The notes under the pieces were generated by a model. It saw only the letters and a list, made by a program, of their open reading frames with translations, had not been told where the DNA came from and did no database searches. Source: Chloroflexota bacterium (GTDB taxonomy: Bacteria; Chloroflexota; Anaerolineae; Anaerolineales; Anaerolineaceae). From it: a stretch of DNA of 64,000 bases. The translations under genes were made by a program, and so were the position numbers. Of this stretch, positions 1 through 9,400 are shown piece by piece (positions within the stretch are counted from its first letter, which is position 1; each line of letters opens with the position of its first letter). The stretch covers positions 1 to 64,000 of the forward strand of contig JAKQJC010000033.1 in NCBI GenBank assembly GCA_029561345.1. Reading direction: 5' to 3'.

Positions 1-1
1 G

Positions 2-373
2 CACAACGAAGCTCTGGCGGCTGGAAGACGGCAGCGATATCATGCACAGAAAGGAGTGAAACCCAATTTGCGCGCCGCGGTGGAAGCCAGTGTCCGTTCG
101 GTGAAACATCCTTTTCCAGCGGGAAAACTGCCTGTCAGGGGGAAATTCCGTGTGGCCTGTATGATGATTGGATCTGCTGCTGTGACCAACGTACGGCGTA
201 TTCAACGCTGCCTGGAGGTGAGGATGAAGGCGCAAAAAGCCGAGTTGGATGAGAAAAACGCATCCAACTCCTCATCCGCAGCGGAAAAGGATTCTTTTTT
301 GCTTAATTTTTGGCGTCGATTGGCGGGGTGGCTCAGGCCAAAACCTGCTTTCAATTTTGTGTTTGGTTGTTAA
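2..373 (+). mobile_element. C-terminal part of an IS transposase, cut by the window edge
   Basis: The reading frame is open from base 2 with no true start inside the window, so this is the end of a longer gene; the GTG at 56 is internal. Residues such as RAAVEASVRSVKHPFPAGKL and the following VRGKFRVACMMIGSAA and NVRRIQRCLE strongly resemble the C-terminus of DDE-type insertion sequence transposases. The Ser/Lys-rich tail ends FNFVFGC just before the TAA at 371-373. The element's right end must lie close to 375, because sequence resembling a different gene (cstA) starts there on the other strand. I cannot see the left end or define inverted repeats. The transposase assignment is good; the IS family is not determined. 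Confidence 0.75.
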
Positions 374-374
374 A

Positions 375-508
375 GTACAACTTTTTGCAGAGGACTCATT
401 CTTGTCATCAAGATTAAAGAGTTTCTTGCTGACAAAGGCACCGTAGGTAAGGTAAGCTCCGACCAAAATCAGAGCGCCGATACCCACAATAACTAGGATG
501 TTCATCAT
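375..508 (-). pseudogene. CstA-like carbon starvation protein, N-terminal fragment cut by the IS
   Basis: A clear ribosome binding site (AGGAGGT) precedes the ATG at 508. The first ~42 residues give one hydrophobic membrane segment (NILVIVGIGALILVGAYLTY) followed by GAFVSKKLFNLDDKNESSAK. This matches the start of CstA family peptide/pyruvate transporters, which begin with one helix and a '(K)KLFGLD..N.TPA' motif. Similarity stops near 375; the rest of the frame (to 272) is antisense to the transposase and reads as unrelated sequence. A full CstA is roughly 500-700 residues with many helices, so this is a dead N-terminal stub. The simplest explanation is insertion of the IS at about codon 42-44. 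Confidence 0.6.
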
Positions 509-1119
509 TTACCTCCTGGCGCATTGTTGCGCAAAATAAAATATTGCCTGAAAATCAGGCCTAAAAAAAATTTCACACGGTGCTCTTTCGATAACCGCGG
601 TTTTCACGTTTTGGAGGTCGGAGGGAAAAAAAATACTAGCAATGGTTCCTGATAAGGTCATAAAACAGCATCCCATTCCAATAAATTTTCCATAACCATT
701 ATATGCACATCCTGATACAATACCTAAACGATTTGGCTCCCAAGCCATGAAAAATGTCACATAATTGGCATTACAAATATCGTTTTTATCTACTGCTAAC
801 CCCAAAACACCAGCCTTGTAATAATAATTGAGGTTTTTCTGAGAAGCAGCGTTATCAGGGTGCGGTCTTAAGTTTCTCTTGGCAGATCATCATTGGGTAA
901 TACAAGGTCACGGCCAGATTAACTTTTTTCTGATAATTCATTGACGATTTTCTGATGAAACTGCCGTATTATAGCCGTAGAAAAAAACAGCAGCCCTTGG
1001 GCAATTCAGGGCATCCAAACAAAGCCTTCGGTTATCTTGATGCTCACTGAGTCGGCATTTCAGAGATACCCTGACGGCGAAAACTCAACCAAATTTTACA
1101 AGAAAGGAGCTTTCACAAA
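509..1119. other. Gene-poor, AT-rich stretch between the cstA stub and the hsp20 genes
   Basis: No convincing gene was found. One minus-strand frame (about 876 to 509) is open and contains peptide-like text (NANYVTFFMAWEPNRLGIV and GYGKFIGMGCC). It has no ATG with a ribosome binding site at its head, its end overlaps the cstA ribosome binding site, and the last third looks random. It may be a decayed gene. The part from 1020 to 1119 is the untranslated leader of the small heat-shock gene, with the ribosome binding site AAAGGAG at 1102-1108. I did not find a CIRCE element or a clean sigma-70 promoter; TTGACG near 942 has no well-spaced -10. Confidence 0.4.
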
Positions 1120-1554
1120 ATGTATCCGTACTTTCGTTCACCCTCATCCATCTGGCAAAGAATGGACCGCTTACAGCGGGAAATGAACCGCGTTTTTGAT
1201 CAGGCACTGGAAACCCGGTCCAATCCCTCAGGTTATCCTGCTGTCAATATCTACGCGGCGGAAAATGGCCTGGTACTCCATGCAGAGCTTCCCGGTTTTC
1301 AGGCTGAAAATCTGGATATCAGCATCAATGGCGAAACCCTGACCTTAAGTGGCGAGCGCTTTGCGGAAAGCATCCCTGAGGAGGCTCATTATCACCGCCA
1401 GGAACGCGGAATTGGCAAATTTTCTCGCACCATTAAACTGCCGTACACCATTGAAGCGGATCAGGTTCAGGCAGAATTGAAAAACGGCCTGCTCACCCTC
1501 ACCCTGCCCCGCGCCAAAACCGATCTTCCCAGGAAGATTGCAGTCAATCATTAA
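1120..1554 (+). CDS. Small heat shock protein, Hsp20/alpha-crystallin family (first of three)
   Basis: This 144-residue ATP-independent holdase binds unfolding proteins in the cytoplasm and keeps them refoldable. The N-terminal arm (YFRSPSSIWQRMDRLQREMN) is followed by an alpha-crystallin domain from about residue 40 (YPAVNIYAAENGLVLHAELPG) with the conserved ELKNGLLTLTLP strand. The C-terminal IxI-type motif, KIAV, normally docks neighbouring subunits. The start is supported by AAAGGAG a few bases upstream. Two more paralogues follow within 40 bases each, so the three are probably one transcript ending at the terminator at 2561. The proteins differ enough that they may form mixed oligomers, which is inference. 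Confidence 0.93.
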   Translation: MYPYFRSPSSIWQRMDRLQREMNRVFDQALETRSNPSGYPAVNIYAAENGLVLHAELPGFQAENLDISINGETLTLSGERFAESIPEEAHYHRQERGIGKFSRTIKLPYTIEADQVQAELKNGLLTLTLPRAKTDLPRKIAVNH

Positions 1555-1590
1555 TAACATATGCATGCCTTAGTAAAGGAGGTTGAAAAA

Positions 1591-2004
1591 ATGGCTGAAG
1601 AATCCAAATCCATTCAGGTGCAAAATCAGTCCCTGGTTTCATCAGAGGACTCTGAACGCACCCACGATCGCCCCTGCTTTATTCCGCAAACGGATATCTA
1701 CGAAACCAGGGATCATATATTACTGAACCTCGATATGCCCGGGGTCAAAGCAGAGACCATCAATGTCACTTTGGAGAAAAACATCCTCACCATCAATGCT
1801 GAAGCTGCCAGAGTCGAAACGCCTGAAGGTTACCGGCTGGTCCTGAACGAATACCAAATTGGCGATTTCGAACGCAGCTTCCGCATCAATGAATTAATCG
1901 ACCGGGAGCATATTGAAGCCAAATACAAGGACGGCGTTTTGCATCTGGCGCTGCCCAAAGCCGAGCAGGCAAAAAGCCACAAGATCGCCGTCCAGGCTGG
2001 ATAA
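1591..2004 (+). CDS. Small heat shock protein, Hsp20 family (second of three)
   Basis: This 137-residue Hsp20 chaperone starts at ATG 1591, chosen because AAAGGAGG lies at 1575-1582; an upstream in-frame ATG at 1561 has no ribosome binding site and overlaps it. The N-terminal arm is short and polar (AEESKSIQVQNQ). The alpha-crystallin domain runs from about residue 28 (RPCFIPQTDIYETRDHILL, then LDMPGVKAE) to KYKDGVLHLALPKAEQ, and the C-terminal IxI-type motif is KIAV. It is the most divergent and shortest of the three and carries the least hydrophobic arm, so it may be a regulator of assembly rather than a main holdase; this is speculation. It is co-transcribed with its neighbours. Confidence 0.9.
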   Translation: MAEESKSIQVQNQSLVSSEDSERTHDRPCFIPQTDIYETRDHILLNLDMPGVKAETINVTLEKNILTINAEAARVETPEGYRLVLNEYQIGDFERSFRINELIDREHIEAKYKDGVLHLALPKAEQAKSHKIAVQAG

Positions 2005-2026
2005 TTTCGAAAGGAGGTGAAGATCT

Positions 2027-2539
2027 ATGTCCATCACTGATCTGTTACCCTGGAAGAAGCCCAAAAACGACGCTCTCCTTCGCCGCTCTGAAAGCGAACT
2101 CTCTGTTCCCGATTTACGCGAGGAGATGAACCGCCTGTTTGATGAATTTTTTGATCGGCCGTTTAACTTCAATTCGGCTTTCAGCGATCTGGCCAACATG
2201 GGCAGCTTCGCCCCTCGGGCCGACATCAGTGAAACCGAGAAAGAAATCACCGTGTCCGTTGAGCTGCCTGGAATGAACGCCGAGGATATCCATATCTCCA
2301 TATCGCATAACGTGCTCACCATTCAGGGTGAAAAGAAGATGGAGAAGGAAGAAAAAGGCAAACACTATCACCGTCTGGAACGCTCTTACGGCTCATTCCA
2401 GCGCTCCATCCTGCTGCCGGCCGATGTGGACGAGAGCAAAACAGAGGCCGCCTTCAAGAATGGCGTGTTGCAGGTGAAACTGCCCAAGCAATCCCCTTCA
2501 CCTGAAACCTCGCGGCGCATCACCATTAAAACCGGATAA
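2027..2539 (+). CDS. Small heat shock protein, Hsp20 family (third of three)
   Basis: This 170-residue Hsp20 chaperone has the longest N-terminal arm of the trio (SITDLLPWKKPKNDALL, then an REEMNRLFDEFF helix typical of class A bacterial small heat-shock proteins). The alpha-crystallin domain spans about residues 62-155 (FAPRADISETEKEITVSVEL to FKNGVLQVKLPK), and the classic C-terminal ITIK IxI motif follows. AAAGGAGGTGAAG upstream of the ATG is a near-perfect ribosome binding site, suggesting high expression. The transcript ends at the hairpin 22 bases downstream. Confidence 0.93.
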   Translation: MSITDLLPWKKPKNDALLRRSESELSVPDLREEMNRLFDEFFDRPFNFNSAFSDLANMGSFAPRADISETEKEITVSVELPGMNAEDIHISISHNVLTIQGEKKMEKEEKGKHYHRLERSYGSFQRSILLPADVDESKTEAAFKNGVLQVKLPKQSPSPETSRRITIKTG

Positions 2540-2560
2540 TCATTGCTTTCAGGAAACCGC

Positions 2561-2596
2561 AAAAAAGGCTGCTCAAGGTTGAAGCAGCCTTTTTTG
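2561..2596 (+). terminator. Rho-independent terminator of the hsp20 operon
   Basis: AAAAAAGGCTGCT and AGCAGCCTTTTTT form a 13-bp stem around a short loop, with the T-run built into the 3' arm. It stands directly between the last hsp20 stop codon and the promoter of the next gene. The A-run on the left arm means it could work in both directions. Confidence 0.9.
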
Positions 2597-2611
2597 TTCG
2601 TCCACGCCGGG

Positions 2612-2640
2612 TTGACAGTCAGCCCGGCTGTGCTTACAAT
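2612..2640 (+). promoter_or_regulatory. Sigma-70 type promoter of the ABC-F gene
   Basis: TTGACA at 2612-2617 and TACAAT at 2635-2640 are separated by exactly 17 bases. Transcription would start near 2647, leaving a leader of about 30 bases before the ATG at 2678. Confidence 0.75.
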
Positions 2641-2677
2641 ACTCCCTGTAACGCATTCAATCATCTAAGGATTTTTC

Positions 2678-4483
2678 ATGGCACTCATCAGTCTTCAAGG
2701 CGTTGGTCTGGGTTTCGGCGGGCACCCTCTGCTGGATGGCGTCGATTTGCAAATCGAACGCGGCGAATGGATCGGTCTTCTGGGCCGCAATGGCTGCGGC
2801 AAATCGACCCTCCTCAAGCTGCTCAACGGCGATCTCCTCCCGGAAGAGGGGATTATCTCTCGCCAGCAGAACTTGAAGACCGGCTACCTGCCTCAGGAAG
2901 TGCCTATTGGCCTGAGCGGTACCATTTATGATATTACCGCCAGCGGCCTGTCTGCTCCAGATATCCGGGATGAAGAAAACGGCTGGCAGCGCCAGCTCAA
3001 AGTGGAACAAATCCTCTCACGCATGCAGCTCAATCCCCAGGCCGATTTTAACTTCCTCTCCGCCGGGCTCAAACGCCGGGTACTCCTTGCCCGATCCCTG
3101 GTGAATAATCCCGATTTGCTTTTACTGGATGAACCCACCAATCACCTGGATATTGAGGCGATCAACTGGATGGAAGATTTCCTGGTGCGTTGGGGCAGAA
3201 CCCTGCTGTTTGTCACCCACGACCGCTCCTTCCTCCAACGTCTTTCCACCCGTATTATTGAGCTGGACCGCGGCCGCCTGTTTGACTGGCACTGCTCCTA
3301 TGCCACCTTTTTGCAGCGCAAAGAAGCCGTGCTGGCTGCCGAACAGGAACAGAATGCTGTTTTCGACAAGAAACTGGCCCAGGAAGAGGCCTGGATCCGC
3401 CAGGGCATTGAAGCCCGCCGCACCCGCAATGAAGGCCGTGTGCGCGCCCTTAAACGCCTGCGCGAACTGCGCCAGGAACGCCGCGATCAGCCCGGCAAAC
3501 TGCGCATGCAGATTCAAGAAGAGCGCCGCTCTGGCCGTCTGGTCATGGATGTGGATCGCATCAACTATGCGTTTAATGACCAGACCATCGTCCGTGATTT
3601 TTCCACCACCATCCAGCGCGGCGACAAGGTCGGCATTATCGGCCCCAACGGCTCCGGTAAAACCACCCTGCTGCGTCTGTTGATGGGTGACCTGAAACCT
3701 CAGAGCGGTGAAGTGCGCCACGGCACCAACCTGGCCCTCTCCTATTTCGATCAGCTGCGTTCCCAACTGGATGAGTCGCGTTCCATCCTGGATAATGTCG
3801 GCCAGGGGCGCGACACCATCACCGTTAATGGGAAACAACGCAACCTGATTGGTTATCTTGAAGATTTCCTCTTCACCTCCGATCGCGTCCATGCCCCCAT
3901 CAGCGCTCTTTCCGGCGGTGAACGCAACCGTCTTTTACTGGCCCGCCTGCTGGCCCAGCCAGCCAACCTGCTGGTGCTCGATGAGCCCACCAATGATCTG
4001 GATGTGGAAACCCTGGAACTCCTCGAAGATTTGCTGCTGGATTATTCCGGCACCCTGCTGCTGGTCAGTCATGATCGTGCATTCCTGAATAACCTGGTGA
4101 CCAAGCTGCTGGTGTTAGATGGGGATGGCAATATCACAGAGATTATCGGCGGCTATGATGACTGGCAGCGCGAAAAACAGAGTCAGACTGCCGAAAAAGA
4201 AGACACCCGGCCCCCCAAAACCGCTCCGGCTCCGGCAGTTCCGCCGCCCCCACCTGCCGGCCCGCGCAAATTATCATACCGTGAACAGCGTGAGCTGGCT
4301 GAACTGCCCGAGAAAATTGAAGCTCTCGAAATTGAGCAGATGCAGCTTGCCGCCAGCATGAACGAACCGCCCTTTTTTCAACAGGAAAAGGATGCTGTGG
4401 CCCGCGTTGTGGACCGCCTGCATGCCATTGAAAAAGAGCTCGCCCAGGCTTACCAGCGTTGGGGCGAGCTCGATCAGGCCTGA
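2678..4483 (+). CDS. ABC-F family ATPase, Uup-like
   Basis: This 601-residue cytoplasmic protein has two ABC ATPase domains and no membrane segment. ABC-F proteins act on ribosomes; the Uup branch is also linked to DNA branch handling and ribosome assembly. Domain 1 has Walker A GRNGCGKST (about residue 36) and LLLLDEPTNHLD (Walker B). Domain 2 has GPNGSGKTT (about 325), LSGGERNRLLLARLL and LLVLDEPTNDLDVETLE. The linker contains the charged helical region EEAWIRQGIEARRTRNEGR typical of Uup. After a proline-rich hinge (PPPPPAGPR, about 525) comes a C-terminal coiled coil (ELAELPEKIEALE to AIEKELAQAYQRW), the Uup-type C-terminal domain. It has its own promoter. Confidence 0.9.
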   Translation: MALISLQGVGLGFGGHPLLDGVDLQIERGEWIGLLGRNGCGKSTLLKLLNGDLLPEEGIISRQQNLKTGYLPQEVPIGLSGTIYDITASGLSAPDIRDEENGWQRQLKVEQILSRMQLNPQADFNFLSAGLKRRVLLARSLVNNPDLLLLDEPTNHLDIEAINWMEDFLVRWGRTLLFVTHDRSFLQRLSTRIIELDRGRLFDWHCSYATFLQRKEAVLAAEQEQNAVFDKKLAQEEAWIRQGIEARRTRNEGRVRALKRLRELRQERRDQPGKLRMQIQEERRSGRLVMDVDRINYAFNDQTIVRDFSTTIQRGDKVGIIGPNGSGKTTLLRLLMGDLKPQSGEVRHGTNLALSYFDQLRSQLDESRSILDNVGQGRDTITVNGKQRNLIGYLEDFLFTSDRVHAPISALSGGERNRLLLARLLAQPANLLVLDEPTNDLDVETLELLEDLLLDYSGTLLLVSHDRAFLNNLVTKLLVLDGDGNITEIIGGYDDWQREKQSQTAEKEDTRPPKTAPAPAVPPPPPAGPRKLSYREQRELAELPEKIEALEIEQMQLAASMNEPPFFQQEKDAVARVVDRLHAIEKELAQAYQRWGELDQA

Positions 4484-4495
4484 GACACCATCAAC

Positions 4496-6406
4496 TCAGC
4501 TGCAGGATTCCCTCAGCCAGACCCGCATCTGTCCCGTTGCACGGTTGTCCCAGGCATAATACGGCACCGCCAGCAGTTTCACCGGTTGGCTATCCGTTCT
4601 ATGGGTTCGGTAAAGGTCATCTCCCCAGGCGTCATCCGGGGTCAGAGTTCCGCTGCCGTTTAACACCACCACCCCTTCCAGCAGATCGGTCCGCATTTCC
4701 ACCCCGGCATCGCTGAACCCACCAGTGCGGGTATTGACTTCGATCCGTCCCAGGTCCAGCCCTGGCTGATCGGTCTCCTCCAGGCAATACACCAGCGGCC
4801 CGCGCTGCAAGGCAATCCGCCCGCGCAAAGCGCTGACGGCTGGATGGGCCCAGGTGGTCACCACATGCATTTCCATATCGTACCTAACCAGGTCACCGTT
4901 CTGCCACCGGCGGGATAGTTCCAGGTAACCATTGGCCTGCGGTTTCAGGTCCACCACTTCATCATTCACCTTCAGGCTCCAATTTTTGCACCAGCCAGGC
5001 AGGCGCAGATGCAGGGTGAATGTCCTCGGATCCTCCAATTCCACCCTGATTTTGACCAGCCCGTTCCAGGGATACTGCGTTTCCACAGCCAGGTTCACAG
5101 GAAAATCATCTACACGCAATTTCGCCTGGCTGCCGGCAAACTGATGCACCCAGACTCCCCCCTGACTGCTGGAATAAAAATAACTTCCCAGGCTGGCCAG
5201 CACCCGCGAAATGTTCGGCGGACAGCATGGGCAGTCAAAAAAGGCCTGCCGGTGATGGCCTCCCTTGCTTGCCAGTGGGTTCTCATAGAAAAATGCATCG
5301 CCCTTGAAGGAAATGCTGCTTAGAAAGCCGTTATACAGACCGCGTTCAATCACATCCGCAAAGCGTCTATCCCCGTCAAATTGCAGCAGGCGTTCCGCCC
5401 ACATCATCAGACCAATGGTCGCACAGCTTTCTGCATAGGCCGTCTCATCTGGCAGATCATAGTCTTCGGTGAATCCTTCGTTGTGATAGGCCGGACCAAT
5501 TCCGCCAGTCAGGTACATGCGTCTGTTCACCAGGTTCTGCCACAGCCGATCGCAGGTATCCAGCCAGCTCGCATCCTTTTTTTCATGAGCCAGATCAGCT
5601 GCAGCACAGAGCAAGTACATCGCCCGCACCGCATGCCCCACCACCTTGGTCTGCTGGCGCAGGGGTAAATGTGCCTGGCAATACTCATAGTTTTTTGCCC
5701 AGTATTTTGCCGGGTCATCCCCGCGTTCCCGCGCTTCCTGGTCGTAATAATGCGGCTGCGTGCCTCTTTCTTCCATAAAATAATTTGCCAGTTCCAGGTA
5801 GCGCGGATTCTGCGTCGCATGATAGAGCTTGATCAGCGCCAGCTCAATTTCCGGGTGCCCGCAGTAGCCCCGTCGTTTGCCTTCTTCACGCCCAAAGGTT
5901 GCATCGATATGATCTGCCGTCCGGCACAGGGCATCCAGCAAACGGGTGCTGCCAGTTGCAGCAGCATGGGCCACGGCCGCTTCCATCATATGCCCCATGC
6001 AGTACATCTCGTGCCAGTCGCGTAAATTCTTCCAGCGCATCGCAGGGTCGGCGGCGGTAAAGTGGGTGTTCAGATAGCCATCTGGAGCCTGTGCCTGGAT
6101 GATTTTATCCACCACCGCTTCCACCTGGGCAGCCAGCTGTGGATCAGGGTGAGTCGCCAGCGAAAGGCAGGCTGCCTCCAGCCATTTAGCCACATCGGAA
6201 TCGCTGAAAATCTCCACAATACGCGCCGGGAGTTTCCGCTCAAAATTCAGGTCAAAGGCCGCAATCCGTCCGGTTTCCTGCAGCTGCCGGTAGATATGCG
6301 GAATGGTGACGGTGCGGTTGCGTTCGATGCGCGGCGCCCAGAAGGTATCTGTGAAAGTGACAGCGGTATGGGGCACAGGCTCAAGTTGGCGGGGTGTGGA
6401 CGGCAT
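4496..6406 (-). CDS. Glycoside hydrolase family 127, beta-L-arabinofuranosidase-like
   Basis: This 636-residue protein has no signal peptide, so it acts in the cytoplasm on imported arabino-oligosaccharides. In GH127 (HypBA1) a Zn-bound Cys is the nucleophile, with a Glu-x-Cys and a Cys-Cys pair as ligands. Here the equivalents appear to be [11 protein letters not shown] (about residue 331) and [15 protein letters not shown] (about 400). The opening ([15 protein letters not shown]) and the alpha/alpha toroid stretches ([16 protein letters not shown]) are also typical. The start is supported by GGAGGAAGC before the ATG. It follows dnaE2 on the same strand with a 75-base gap holding a possible TATACT -10 box. 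Substrate specificity within the former DUF1680 group varies, so the linkage is uncertain. Confidence 0.85.
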   Translation of the reverse strand: MPSTPRQLEPVPHTAVTFTDTFWAPRIERNRTVTIPHIYRQLQETGRIAAFDLNFERKLPARIVEIFSDSDVAKWLEAACLSLATHPDPQLAAQVEAVVDKIIQAQAPDGYLNTHFTAADPAMRWKNLRDWHEMYCMGHMMEAAVAHAAATGSTRLLDALCRTADHIDATFGREEGKRRGYCGHPEIELALIKLYHATQNPRYLELANYFMEERGTQPHYYDQEARERGDDPAKYWAKNYEYCQAHLPLRQQTKVVGHAVRAMYLLCAAADLAHEKKDASWLDTCDRLWQNLVNRRMYLTGGIGPAYHNEGFTEDYDLPDETAYAESCATIGLMMWAERLLQFDGDRRFADVIERGLYNGFLSSISFKGDAFFYENPLASKGGHHRQAFFDCPCCPPNISRVLASLGSYFYSSSQGGVWVHQFAGSQAKLRVDDFPVNLAVETQYPWNGLVKIRVELEDPRTFTLHLRLPGWCKNWSLKVNDEVVDLKPQANGYLELSRRWQNGDLVRYDMEMHVVTTWAHPAVSALRGRIALQRGPLVYCLEETDQPGLDLGRIEVNTRTGGFSDAGVEMRTDLLEGVVVLNGSGTLTPDDAWGDDLYRTHRTDSQPVKLLAVPYYAWDNRATGQMRVWLRESCS

Positions 6407-6481
6407 GCTTCCTCCAAAAAAATTTAGTTATTCGTTTGAAAACCTTCCTGATAAGTATACCCCGTTTTCTTTTTTCACTGT

Positions 6482-9400
6482 TCAGGGCAAGTGGATTTCC
6501 ACCACCCTTTCTGCCCGCAGGTAAGGTTCACCCCGCGCGCTGTCCATTTCCATCCTTCCGCTCACCAGCAGCGGCGCTGAGGTGTGAATAAGGTTCCTGA
6601 CCTGCCGGTACAGATCGGGAAAGATGACCACATCCATCATGCCGGCTAAATCTTCCAGAGTCAAAAACAGCATGGCCTCGCCTTTGGCTGTCTTGCCGCG
6701 GTGAGATGTCTGCCGAACCCCTGCCACCGTCACCCGCCGACCCATCTGTTCGGTGGCTTCCTGCAGGCTGATGGCGCCGCGCTGGCGAATTTGCGCTGCT
6801 GCCAGTTCCAGCGGATGCACCTCCACGCTGATGCCCAGCACAGCCTGCTGGCCGCGCATCTTTTGCTCAAGGGTCCAATCAGCCTCATTCTCATCTGCCC
6901 AGGCAAACAAGCTCAATTGCCCGGCCTGCCAGCCGCCCCCTCTGGCGCGCCGGATGATGGCAGGTATCTTGCCCAGGCCGTCCAGGGCTCCAGCCATCGC
7001 CAGGCTTTCCAGTTCCTGTGGACGTGGATCAACCTGGCTCAGAAAATGATCCAGGCTGTGATAAGGCCGATATTGAATGATGCGTTCAAAGGTGCGCCGG
7101 GTCAGGTTTTTTACCTGATCCAATCCCATAAAAAGCGCCTGTGGTTCTCTGCAGACGATGAAATGACGCCCTGAATAATTCACATGCGGCGGCCGCACCT
7201 TCAACCCCAGCCGCCGTGCTTCGCTCAAATACACCCTCTGGCTGTAATAACCACCCCAATTGGCCAGCACGGCCGCCATGAACTCCGCTGGAAAATGTGT
7301 CTTGCACCAGGCGGAACGCCAGGCCACCTGCGCATACGAGGCCGCATGGGCTTTGGGAAAACCATAACCAGCAAAGGCCGCCATCATCTCCCAAACCCGC
7401 TCGCCAGTCTCCGGTGGAATGCCGCTGCGCGCCTGGGCTTCCTGGATAAATTTGCGCCGCAGTTCCTGCATGCGTTTGCCCGGGTCAAAATGGCTCATCG
7501 CCCGTCTGAGCAGATCGGCCTCAGCCAGGCTGAAACCGGCCAGTTCATGGGCAATCCGCAGCACCTGTTCCTGATACAAAATTACCCCGAAGGTCTCATC
7601 CAGCAGAGGGGCCAGCGCCGGATGCAGATGCACCACCGGTTCTTCTCTCTTGAATCGCCGCACAAAAGCATCCTTCAATCCGCCGGTCAGCGGTCCCGGC
7701 CGGTAGAGCGCCAGTGCCGCCATGATATCATCGGCGCTGCGGGCGTGAATTTCACGCAGGGTGGCACGCATGCCCGGGCTTTCTATTTGAAAGCATCCGA
7801 TGGTCAAGCCATTCTCGATCCGCTGTGATGTGGCCGGATCATCCAGCGGAGTTGAATCCAGCACAGCCAGTGCGTCCCGGTAGACCAGCGGCTGACCCTC
7901 ATGGATAAATTTGGCCACGTCCCCCAAAACGGTCAGGCCGCGAATCCCCAGCAGGTCAATTTTTACCAGACCCAATGCTTCTACGGCACTCAGGTCGAAC
8001 TGGGTCAGGGTCACATCTTTGCTGCCCGATGGCATTACCGGCACCAGGTCCGTGATCGGTCCGGGCGCCACCACCACCCCGCCAGGGTGCATGGAAAGGT
8101 GACGGGGCAGTTTCATCAGGGCTTCAGCCTGATCAAACAGTTTCTGCATGCGCGGTTCAGGGTGCTTTGCCCGCAAACCGTTAAATACAGCCGGGTCGCT
8201 CAAACCCTCCTCATTCTGGTTGCGCCGCGCCCAAAAGGCATGCGGCAGTTGCTCCGTCAGTTCACGAATTTGCGCCGGCGCCAGGCCAAAAGCCTTGCCC
8301 GCATCGCTCAATGCGGATCGCGGTCTGAAATGGTGCACAGTTGCCACCATGGCCACCCGTTCGCGGCCGTAAGTATCAAAAACATGCTCGATCACGCTGT
8401 CGCGCCGCAGGGAGCACAGATCGGTATCTATGTCCGGCGGTGTGAGTCTCGCCGGATTTAAAAAACGTTCCATGTAGAGGTTTAATTTTAAAGGATCAGG
8501 GCTGGTGATTCCCAAACAGTGCGCCACCAGTGATGAGGCTGCGCTGCCGCGCGATGAGAAAGGCACCCCACTCTGACGGGCAAATCGTAAAATTTCCTCA
8601 ACGATCAAGAAAATGGGTTCAAAGCCCATCTGGGCAATCACCGTCAATTCATGATCCAGTCGGGTTTGAATCTCAGGCTTCATCGTCCCATATAAACGTT
8701 TCGCTCCGGCCTCGGCCCGCTCCCGCAAAGCCTGGGCGGCGGTTTGTCCTGGCGGCAGGGGCACGGTGGGCATGTGTGGAATGCCAAGGGGAAAATCGAA
8801 GCGGCAGCGCGCGGCAATTTCTTCAGTCGCTGCCAGCGCCGCCGGAAAGAGCTTAAAGCGGGCTTCCATCTCCCGGCTGCTGAGAAAATGTGATCCAACC
8901 GGAGCTGGATCACCCGGTGCCAGGCGGCTCAAGGGTTGGTTCAGACGGATGGCTGTTAATGTCCGCTGCAGTTCAGCCTGTTCAGGCGTCAACATAAAAA
9001 TGGGATGCACGGCGGCCATCGGGAGACCTGCCCGCCTGGCCATATGTCCGGTTAACATGCCCGCAGCAGGATCCCGCAGTTGGAGATACAGCCGCCCCGG
9101 GTAAATCTCCTTCAATGCTCCCAGCTTTTCCAGGCCCAGCTCTTCTCCAGCCAGGGCGATCAGATCATCCCGATGAGCCGACAGCAGACTCAGCGATGCG
9201 CCGCCCTCAGCGGGTTCCAGTGCCAGCCGGCTGCTGATGCGGCACAGGTTGGCCCAGCCTTCCAGGCCGGCCGCCAGCAACACCAGGCGGGCTCTGCTTT
9301 CTATGTCCACCTCCAGTCCAGCAATAGGCTGAATCCCCGCTGCCTGACAGGCCTCCACAAAGGGCACCGTGCCGGTTAAAAGCAGATGATCTGTCAGGGC

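Noticed and set aside
509-805. 98-codon minus-strand frame before the cstA stub as a gene
   Set aside because: No start codon with a ribosome binding site, its end runs through the cstA ribosome binding site, and the C-terminal third looks like random translation. At best a decayed gene; covered in the region note.
942-985. Promoter of the hsp20 operon (TTGACG near 942 with TATTAT)
   Set aside because: Spacing is about 20 bases, too long for a normal sigma-70 promoter.
1561-1590. Upstream ATG as start of the second hsp20 gene
   Set aside because: The ribosome binding site AAAGGAGG at 1575-1582 lies downstream of this ATG and fits ATG 1591 perfectly.
3122-3892. Long minus-strand frame inside the first ABC-F gene
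   Set aside because: Antisense shadow of a strongly conserved coding region; the peptide has the Gly/Gln/Ala-biased composition typical of such shadows. Similar long shadows at 10317-11141, 12929-13708 and 46860-47603 were rejected for the same reason.
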